Origin: Spirochaetia bacterium
GTDB lineage: Bacteria; Spirochaetota; Spirochaetia; Treponematales; Breznakiellaceae
Length of the DNA: 64,000 nt
Assembly (NCBI GenBank): GCA_026002045.1
Contig: BOAV01000001.1
Span: forward strand, 1-64,000
Direction: 5' to 3'
This document shows, piece after piece, positions 58,157-64,000 of the stretch. A program made the position numbers and the translations under genes. Within the stretch, counting starts at the first letter, position 1; each line of letters begins with the position of its first letter. Under the pieces are notes generated by a model. The model made no database searches. It saw nothing but the letters and a program-made list of their open reading frames with translations, and was not told where the DNA came from.

Positions 58157-60850
58157 ATGCGCCTGGACGGTGTATCAAAATTTTTTAAGATCAAGGGCTT
58201 GAAACGATCCCCGCCTTCCGGCCTGTTTGACGCGGAGGCCCTTGCGGAGGAATTTCCCCTGCTCCCCCTGCGGGATCTGGTGCTCTTTCCCAATACGGTT
58301 ATTCCCATATTCATCACCTACAGATCCGGTGTCAACGCGGTTGAGGAGGCCCTGCGCCGGGATCGCCGGCTTTTTGCGGCGTGTCTGAAACCCGAGGGTG
58401 GGGACACCTATCCCACGGGCAGCGTGGTCCGCATGGTTCAGCACCTGCGGCTCCCCGATAATACCTTTAGGGTGGTTTTGCAGGGCGAATACCGGGCCGC
58501 AATTGCATCCCTGACCCAGCATGATAATCTCTCCCTGGTCAAGGTGGAGCCCATCAGAATTACCGGCCTTGATGAGCTTTCCGCAGGGATTGCGGCGGAA
58601 GGCTTGGCTGAAAGCCCGGCGCAAGGCCTAGCGGAAAATCCGAAAATGGCGGCCCTTCTGCGATCTGTACAGAAGTCCTTTGCCCAATACGCGGAATTTT
58701 CAAAAAAAATCAGCACCGATACCCTTACGGCGGTTGAAAAAACCGAAAACACCGAGCGGCTGGCCAACCTGATCTGCAATTCCATCGCGGTAAAGGCGGA
58801 AAAAAAGCTTGAGCTCCTTGCCATCGGCGATGTGGTCAAACGGCTTGAAAAGATCCTTGAAACCCTGGAACGGGAAAATGAAATTTTCGGCATCCAGAAA
58901 AACATCACCGGCAAGGTCAAGAACCGGATGGATAAAAACCAGCGGGACTACTACCTCCACGAGCAGCTTAAGGAAATCAACAAGGAGCTGGGGAAGGACA
59001 GGGACGCGCCGGAGCCGGATGAATTCGCCGACATCGAAAAAGCCATCGAGGAAAAGCATCCCCCCCAGGAGGTGCTGGCCAAGGCCCGGAAGGAGATTGC
59101 CCGGCTGCGGAAGCTCCAGTCCATGTCCCCGGAGGCGGGGGTGCTCCGGGGTTACCTTGAGTGGATCGCGGACCTCCCCTGGAGCGAATACAGCCCCGAT
59201 TCGGTGGACCTTGCGGAGGCGGAAAAGATACTCGATGAAGACCACTTCGACATGCGGAAGGCCAAGGAGCGGATTCTGGAATTTATCGCGGTGAGGCAGC
59301 TTACCGCCAGCATCGGGCACACTGGCCCGGCTGGTTCTGATACCCCATTAGTGGAAGAAAAATCCGATGCAGTCGATGAACAGAGCCGCGCCATCAAAAC
59401 AGGCCCCGCTACTGATAACGCCAAGATTGAAGCCCCCGAGCAGACCGGTATCAAAGGCCCAATCCTCTGCTTCGTGGGCCCGCCGGGGACGGGAAAAACC
59501 AGCCTGGGCAAATCCGTGGCCCGGGCCCTGGGACGGCGTTTTGTGCGGATATCCCTGGGGGGGGTGCGGGATGAGGCGGAGATCCGGGGACACCGGAAAA
59601 CCTACGTGGGGGCCCTGCCGGGGAAGATCATCCAGTCCATGCGGAAGGCCGGGACCATGAACCCGGTGTTCCTGCTGGACGAAATCGACAAGCTTTCCAG
59701 CGACTTCCGGGGGGACCCCGCTTCGGCCCTGCTTGAGGTGCTGGACCCGGAGCAGAACTCCAGCTTTACCGATCATTATATGGAAGTCTCCTACGACCTT
59801 TCAAAAGTCCTCTTCATCACCACCGCCAATTCGCTCCATACCATACCCTACCCTCTCTTTGACCGGATGGAGATCATCGAAGTCCCCGGTTACGGGGAAA
59901 ACGAAAAGCTTGCCATTGCCAAACAGTTTCTGGTGCCCAAGGAACTGGCGGAAAACAGCCTTGATTCCGCGAAGATCACCTTTCAGGATGATGCCATACG
60001 GGAGATCATCCAGCACTGGACCATGGAAAGCGGGGTACGGAGCCTTGAGCGGGAGATTGCCCGCTGTATCAGGCGGATTGCACGGGACGCGGTGAAGAAA
60101 GACTACGGCAGGGACCCGGAAAAACCGGTGAGCTCCTTCAAAAAGACCATCCGGCAGGAGGACCTTGAAAAGCTCCTGGGCAGGCGGAAGTACAAGAACG
60201 ACGTGGTCTTTAAGGAGGCCCGGATCGGGGTCACCTACGGCCTTGCCTGGACCGAGGTTGGGGGCACCATGCTCCCCGTGGAGACCATCCGCTTTGAGGG
60301 GAACGGGGACCTTATCATGACCGGAAACCTGGGGGATGTGATGAAGGAGAGCGCCCGGATCGCCCTTTCCTGGCTCCGCAGTTCCCATGAGCGGTACAAT
60401 TTTCTGGTGGAGGATGTGGGCAAGACCGATTTCCATATCCACGTTCCCGAAGGGGCCATCCCCAAGGACGGCCCTTCCGCGGGTATCACCCTGGCGGCCT
60501 CCCTGCTTTCCACTCTTTGCCAGATACCCCCCAAGCCCGGTGTCGCCATGACCGGGGAACTCACCCTCACGGGCCGCATCCTCCCCATCGGGGGGCTCAA
60601 GGAAAAGTTATTGGCCGCCATCCGCAACGGCATGGAACGGGTGCTCCTCCCCGAGGACAACCGGGAAGACTGGGCGGAACTGGACAAGGAAGTCCGGGAC
60701 GCCATTGCCGTGGACTTTGTGGAAAACGCCGACCAGGCATTCAAAATCCTCTTTGACGGGGGAATTCAGCGTAAAGGGAACGGACTGCGGCGCAAGGGCG
60801 CGCCGAAAAAGCCAGGAAAAACGAAAAAAACCACAAAAAAAGTGAAATAA
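58157..60850 (+). CDS. lon: ATP-dependent Lon protease
   Basis: 897 residues, longer than the usual 780-820. N-terminal LON domain (FPLLPLRDLVLFPNTVIPIF), AAA+ module with Walker A FVGPPGTGKTS and Walker B VFLLDEIDKLSSD, and a C-terminal Ser-Lys protease (PKDGPSAGITLAA; Lys in GGLKEKLLAA). Extra length comes from a repeated GLAESPAQGLAENP stretch near 155-170, an insertion of about 40 residues just before Walker A, and a Lys-rich tail (GNGLRRKGAPKKPGKTKKTTKK) that includes a diverged copy of the dispersed repeat. It degrades damaged and regulatory proteins. The ribosome site is weak, so translation is probably coupled to clpX. Confidence 0.97.
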   Translation: MRLDGVSKFFKIKGLKRSPPSGLFDAEALAEEFPLLPLRDLVLFPNTVIPIFITYRSGVNAVEEALRRDRRLFAACLKPEGGDTYPTGSVVRMVQHLRLPDNTFRVVLQGEYRAAIASLTQHDNLSLVKVEPIRITGLDELSAGIAAEGLAESPAQGLAENPKMAALLRSVQKSFAQYAEFSKKISTDTLTAVEKTENTERLANLICNSIAVKAEKKLELLAIGDVVKRLEKILETLERENEIFGIQKNITGKVKNRMDKNQRDYYLHEQLKEINKELGKDRDAPEPDEFADIEKAIEEKHPPQEVLAKARKEIARLRKLQSMSPEAGVLRGYLEWIADLPWSEYSPDSVDLAEAEKILDEDHFDMRKAKERILEFIAVRQLTASIGHTGPAGSDTPLVEEKSDAVDEQSRAIKTGPATDNAKIEAPEQTGIKGPILCFVGPPGTGKTSLGKSVARALGRRFVRISLGGVRDEAEIRGHRKTYVGALPGKIIQSMRKAGTMNPVFLLDEIDKLSSDFRGDPASALLEVLDPEQNSSFTDHYMEVSYDLSKVLFITTANSLHTIPYPLFDRMEIIEVPGYGENEKLAIAKQFLVPKELAENSLDSAKITFQDDAIREIIQHWTMESGVRSLEREIARCIRRIARDAVKKDYGRDPEKPVSSFKKTIRQEDLEKLLGRRKYKNDVVFKEARIGVTYGLAWTEVGGTMLPVETIRFEGNGDLIMTGNLGDVMKESARIALSWLRSSHERYNFLVEDVGKTDFHIHVPEGAIPKDGPSAGITLAASLLSTLCQIPPKPGVAMTGELTLTGRILPIGGLKEKLLAAIRNGMERVLLPEDNREDWAELDKEVRDAIAVDFVENADQAFKILFDGGIQRKGNGLRRKGAPKKPGKTKKTTKKVK
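60776..60795 (+). repeat. Diverged copy of dispersed coding repeat at lon 3' end
   Basis: ACGGACTGCGGCGC matches the 14-bp core of the mutS repeat at 12 positions and is read in the same frame (GNGLRRKG versus GDGLRRGG). Confidence 0.4.
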
Positions 60851-60861
60851 GACAAACCAGC

Positions 60862-61722
60862 TTATTTCAGTCCCGTAGTAACAATACCTTCAACAAAATA
60901 TTTTTGAGCGCAGGCAAAGATAATTGCACAGGGCAAAATGGAAAGCACCGACATGGCAAACATCTGCCCCCAGGGAACCACTGCGGAATTATCGCTAAAG
61001 GTCCTCAAGGCAAGGGAAACAGTCAATTTTTCAATGCCGTTAATATAAATGAGCTGGTTCAAAAAATCATCCCAACTCCAGATAAAGGAAAAAATTCCGA
61101 TGGTAAAAATTGCAGGTTTACAATTAGGCATAATGATACGAAAAAACTGCCGGAAATAACTGCAGCCGTCCACCAGGGCCGCCTCATCAAGTTCCTTGGG
61201 GATACCCCGCATAAACTGAATCATCAGATAAATTGAAAAGGCCCCACTGACCTGGGCAAAGAAGGCGGGTACCGTTAAAGGGAGATACGAGTTCCCCCAA
61301 TGGAGACGCATAAAGAGGAGGTAACGGGGGATGAGCAGTATCTGCCCCGGCAGCAGCAGGGTGGCGATGATGAGTGAAAAAAGGAGGCCCTTGCCGGGAA
61401 AACGCAGCCGGGCAAAGGGGTAAGCGGTTAAAGAAGCGCTTATCACGGTACCGATAACGATGAGAGAGGAAATCAGGAAAGAATTGCGGTAGAATTCCAT
61501 AAAAGAATGCCGGGGAACCGAAAACCACCCGTTTCTGTAATTCTCAAAGAGCCATTTTGAGGGAAAAACCGCCTTGATATCAAAAATTTCAATATTATTC
61601 TGGAAACTGGAAAGGACCATCCATATAACCGGATATAACATACCAATGGCCAGGATAACGAGGAGCGTATGCTTTATAACCTTGGGAAGTATTTTTTTCC
61701 CCTTCACCTTATTTGTTTTCAT
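60862..61722 (-). CDS. Sugar ABC transporter permease, MalG type
   Basis: 286 residues with six helices. EAA loop: ELDEAALVDGCSYFRQFFRIIMPNCKPA; end AQKYFVEGIVTTGLK. It lies 3 bp after its MalF-type partner and converges on lon with 11 bp between. Confidence 0.95.
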   Translation of the reverse strand: MKTNKVKGKKILPKVIKHTLLVILAIGMLYPVIWMVLSSFQNNIEIFDIKAVFPSKWLFENYRNGWFSVPRHSFMEFYRNSFLISSLIVIGTVISASLTAYPFARLRFPGKGLLFSLIIATLLLPGQILLIPRYLLFMRLHWGNSYLPLTVPAFFAQVSGAFSIYLMIQFMRGIPKELDEAALVDGCSYFRQFFRIIMPNCKPAIFTIGIFSFIWSWDDFLNQLIYINGIEKLTVSLALRTFSDNSAVVPWGQMFAMSVLSILPCAIIFACAQKYFVEGIVTTGLK

Positions 61723-61725
61723 GGC

Positions 61726-62622
61726 TCAACCCTCGTTGGCATAGAATACCCAGAATTTAGATGTGACAAAAATTACCGCAGTGATGGCGGCAATCAGGAG
61801 GAACAGAACCCAGGACATGGCGGAAGCATAGCCGATACGCATATTGCCGGCAAAGGCTTCCTGGTAGATGTGCATGACGGTAAAGAGGGTTTCGCCCATG
61901 GGCCCCCCATGGGTAATGATATAGCTCTGGGTAAAGGCCTGGAATCCACCGATCAACTGTAAAACCAGATTGAACTGGATCACCGAAGAGAGCATGGGCA
62001 GGGAAATATGTATAAAGCAGCGGTACCGGCCGGCCCCATCAATTAAAGCTGCTTCATAAAGTTCATTGGGAATGTTTTTAAGGCCGGCGATAAAAATAAT
62101 CATGGAAGAACCAAATTGCCAGACCGCCAGCAGTATCAATATATTTAAGGCATAAGAGGGTTCCCCCAGCCATGATTTAGGCTGGAGCCCTATCAGGCCG
62201 ACCAATTGGCTTACGGTCCCTTCTTTATCAAAGAACTGCCGCCACATGATTGCCACAGCAATGCTGCTTCCGATAAGGGAAGGTATATAGAAAGCGGTCC
62301 GGTAAAAGGTAGAACCTTTTTTTAATATCAATGCCAGCGCCAGGGCAAAAACGAGTTTGAGGGGGACGCCAACCAGGGCGTAACGGGTAGTAACCAGAAG
62401 GGATTTTTGAAAATTCCGGTCCCTGGTGAACATCCTGACAAAATTATCAAGGCCTACAAAATCCCCGGTAAGCATGCGGGAGTTGGTGAAACTCAGCCAA
62501 AAGGAAGTTATAAAAGGATAGGCGAAAAATACCAGCATCCCGATAATCCAGGGGATTAAAAAGGTGTATGCCGTTAGTATCTCATTTGCCGCCATTGATG
62601 AAAATGGACGCCTCTTTTTCAA
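61726..62622 (-). CDS. Sugar ABC transporter permease, MalF type
   Basis: 298 residues if TTG 62622 is the start, which has AGGAGG at 7 nt; GTG codons at 62628 and 62643 are in frame but too near or upstream of that site. Six helices; EAA loop ELYEAALIDGAGRYRCFIHISLPMLSSV. It is separated from the binding-protein gene by a terminator-like palindrome, so permeases are probably made at lower level. Confidence 0.93.
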   Translation of the reverse strand: MKKRRPFSSMAANEILTAYTFLIPWIIGMLVFFAYPFITSFWLSFTNSRMLTGDFVGLDNFVRMFTRDRNFQKSLLVTTRYALVGVPLKLVFALALALILKKGSTFYRTAFYIPSLIGSSIAVAIMWRQFFDKEGTVSQLVGLIGLQPKSWLGEPSYALNILILLAVWQFGSSMIIFIAGLKNIPNELYEAALIDGAGRYRCFIHISLPMLSSVIQFNLVLQLIGGFQAFTQSYIITHGGPMGETLFTVMHIYQEAFAGNMRIGYASAMSWVLFLLIAAITAVIFVTSKFWVFYANEG

Positions 62623-62652
62623 AATCACACCTCCTGCCTGCACCGGGTGTAT

Positions 62653-62685
62653 GAAAAAATAGCTGCCGGAATTCCGGCAGCTATT
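62653..62685 (-). terminator. Attenuator-like palindrome between binding protein and permeases
   Basis: A perfect 28-bp palindrome (62658-62685; 14-bp arms AATAGCTGCCGGAA/TTCCGGCAGCTATT) followed on the minus strand by a TTTTTT run. It has the form of an intrinsic terminator placed inside an operon, expected to reduce transcription past the binding-protein gene. Confidence 0.75.
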
Positions 62686-62698
62686 ATCCTGGAGCCTT

Positions 62699-64000
62699 TT
62701 ATCTGCCTAAATCTTTTTTCAATTCCTCAAACCGGGCGCCGGCCTGGGCCGGGGTCAGACGGCCGTATCCAACCTCTTCACCAACAGTGAGAAGATCCCG
62801 GTCAAAAAGATCGTAGGTTCCCGCAGGACCCGCAAAATAGGGGTTGACGGTCTTATCGTAGATCTGGCCGACGATGGAGAAAACCTTCTGGTCGGTATCC
62901 GTCAATATGCCGGGGGACGAAAGGACAGCGTTCCGCTGGCTGGTAGAAGGCAGAACCCCCCGGACCGACTTGAGGGTCTTGCCCACTTCCGGATCATTGG
63001 CCAGGTAGTTGATGAAATCTACAGCCACACGGGGATTTTTGCTGTTGGCATACACACAGGTAATAAGACCGGGCTTGGCAAATACTGCGGCGCCCTTACC
63101 CTTACCATCGTGGGGGTATTCAATCATCACCAATTCATCCTTGGTCATTCCCTGGTAATAGCCGAACCAGCTGGCAAACTGAAAGCCCATGAGGGTTTTG
63201 CGGTGCAGGAAGGGAAGATCCTGCTGCTGGAGATTAACGCTTTCCGCAGGAGGCAGAATCACCCCGGCAGGCAGCTTGCCGAAATAATCCATAAAGTTGG
63301 CGACATCCTGCCCGGTCATAATCATTTCCTTATCGGTCCAGGGGAAAGGGGGTTCTTTGCCCAGATGGGTAATGTTCCATACCGGTATCAGATCCTGGAG
63401 GTCCCGCTGCATCCGGGGGTCCTGCATACCGTAAACTTTTCCACCGGATTTCATATAGGCTTCCGCGCAGATCCTGATAAGATCATCCCAGGTATAGGAC
63501 CCTGTGGGGACCTTAATACCCAACTCGTCAGCCAGAGTTTTATTGAAATAGACCACGTTGGCGTTAAGGCTGATATTCGCCCCGTAAAGTACGCCGTCAA
63601 TGGAACAGGACTTGTTCACCTCCGGGTTATGGGTGCTGACATCCAACAGATTAGTCACATTCAGGGCGGCTTTCTGGCTTACCACCGGCGCAAGCCATTC
63701 CGCAGAAAGGGTAAACACATCCGGAGCGTTGCCGCCGGCAATTTGGGACATCAACTTATTGTAAACGCCATCGTAACCGGAATATTCGGGGGTGATCTTA
63801 ACCCCGGGATGCAGGGCTTCATAAGCGCTGATAACCTTCAGGGTCGCCTCATTCCGCTCTTCATTGCCCCACCAGGTAAAGCGGATCTCCCCGCTGAGAG
63901 GCCCGGTTGCAGAAGCCGCCTGGTTTTTCTGCTGGCCGCCTCCGGCAAACAAGCTGCCGCCCTGAACAGCAAACAGGAAAATCAATGCCAGTACGCACAG
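62699..64000 (-). CDS. Sugar ABC transporter substrate-binding protein, 5' truncated
   Basis: At least 433 residues. The frame stays open to the window edge: the signal peptide (...LCVLALIFLFAVQGGSLFAGGGQQ) is cut, and the TTG at 63985 is unlikely to be the true start. Mature part: GEIRFTWWGNEERNEATLKVISAYEALHPGVKITPEY and NAPDVFTLS, a family 1 solute-binding protein. The 'FAGGGQQ' cleavage region is shared with the binding protein at 51708. It supplies the MalF/MalG pair downstream. Confidence 0.92.
   Translation of the reverse strand: MCVLALIFLFAVQGGSLFAGGGQQKNQAASATGPLSGEIRFTWWGNEERNEATLKVISAYEALHPGVKITPEYSGYDGVYNKLMSQIAGGNAPDVFTLSAEWLAPVVSQKAALNVTNLLDVSTHNPEVNKSCSIDGVLYGANISLNANVVYFNKTLADELGIKVPTGSYTWDDLIRICAEAYMKSGGKVYGMQDPRMQRDLQDLIPVWNITHLGKEPPFPWTDKEMIMTGQDVANFMDYFGKLPAGVILPPAESVNLQQQDLPFLHRKTLMGFQFASWFGYYQGMTKDELVMIEYPHDGKGKGAAVFAKPGLITCVYANSKNPRVAVDFINYLANDPEVGKTLKSVRGVLPSTSQRNAVLSSPGILTDTDQKVFSIVGQIYDKTVNPYFAGPAGTYDLFDRDLLTVGEEVGYGRLTPAQAGARFEELKKDLGR

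Overview
The window looks like a spirochaete chromosome of the Treponema group, most likely the termite-gut branch (Treponema primitia or Leadbettera azotonutricia type). The evidence is gene content and order. There are two FlaB endoflagellar core flagellins with flaG and fliD, and a flgN-flgK-flgL-fliW-csrA operon. The order tamB-bamA-skp-mutS is as I recall it from T. pallidum TP0325-TP0328. There is a tig-clpP-clpX-lon block and a heavy load of plant-polysaccharide and sugar-acid uptake genes. Species assignment is inference, since no rRNA is present.

Layout. 1-4780: end of an outer-membrane-like protein, a GPH-family sugar symporter and a GH3 beta-glucosidase. 4803-6057: an isolated tyrosine recombinase and a tiny ORF. 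6078-16435 (minus): tamB, bamA, skp and mutS, giving outer-membrane assembly plus mismatch repair. 16533-18530: tmk, a secreted conserved protein and a RelE/HigB-type toxin-antitoxin pair. 18725-27575: a GAPDH-like protein without catalytic residues, two flagellin genes, flaG, fliD, a hypothetical, a membrane-anchored PilZ protein, tsaE and tsaB. 27603-39226: a glycan-use region with two GH2 enzymes, an ABC importer, an aldo/keto reductase and an AraC-type membrane sensor-regulator. 39231-43648 (minus): flgN-flgK-flgL-fliW-csrA. 43770-44250: tRNA-His, tRNA-Arg and tRNA-Lys. 44317-54286: a sugar-acid locus with an FGGY kinase and a DHDPS-type aldolase on plus, and a LarA-like racemase, ABC importer, UxaA pair, RraA-like and PanB-like enzymes on minus. 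54449-54741: tRNA-Gly and tRNA-Leu. 54923-60850: tig, clpP, clpX and lon. 60862-64000 (minus): a third sugar ABC importer, cut by the window edge. No intergenic gap exceeds 300 bases.

How the parts connect. The flagellar genes appear to be tied together by CsrA. Both flagellin leaders and the flaG leader carry a small perfect hairpin with GGA in the loop, and the fliW-csrA pair lies about 20 kb away. The three sugar ABC operons each carry an intercistronic hairpin next to the binding-protein gene.

The most unusual signal is at two tRNA genes, Arg(UCG) and Leu(UAG). In both, the last 18 nt of the tRNA (T-loop C56 to base 73) are repeated exactly 140 bp downstream. Both intervals hold an inverted copy of the T-arm and short shared blocks. 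They look like a family of 140-bp, gene-less, structured elements that use tRNA 3' ends. A second unusual signal is a 14-21 bp motif inserted in two different reading frames into mutS, tamB, the GAPDH-like gene and possibly lon.
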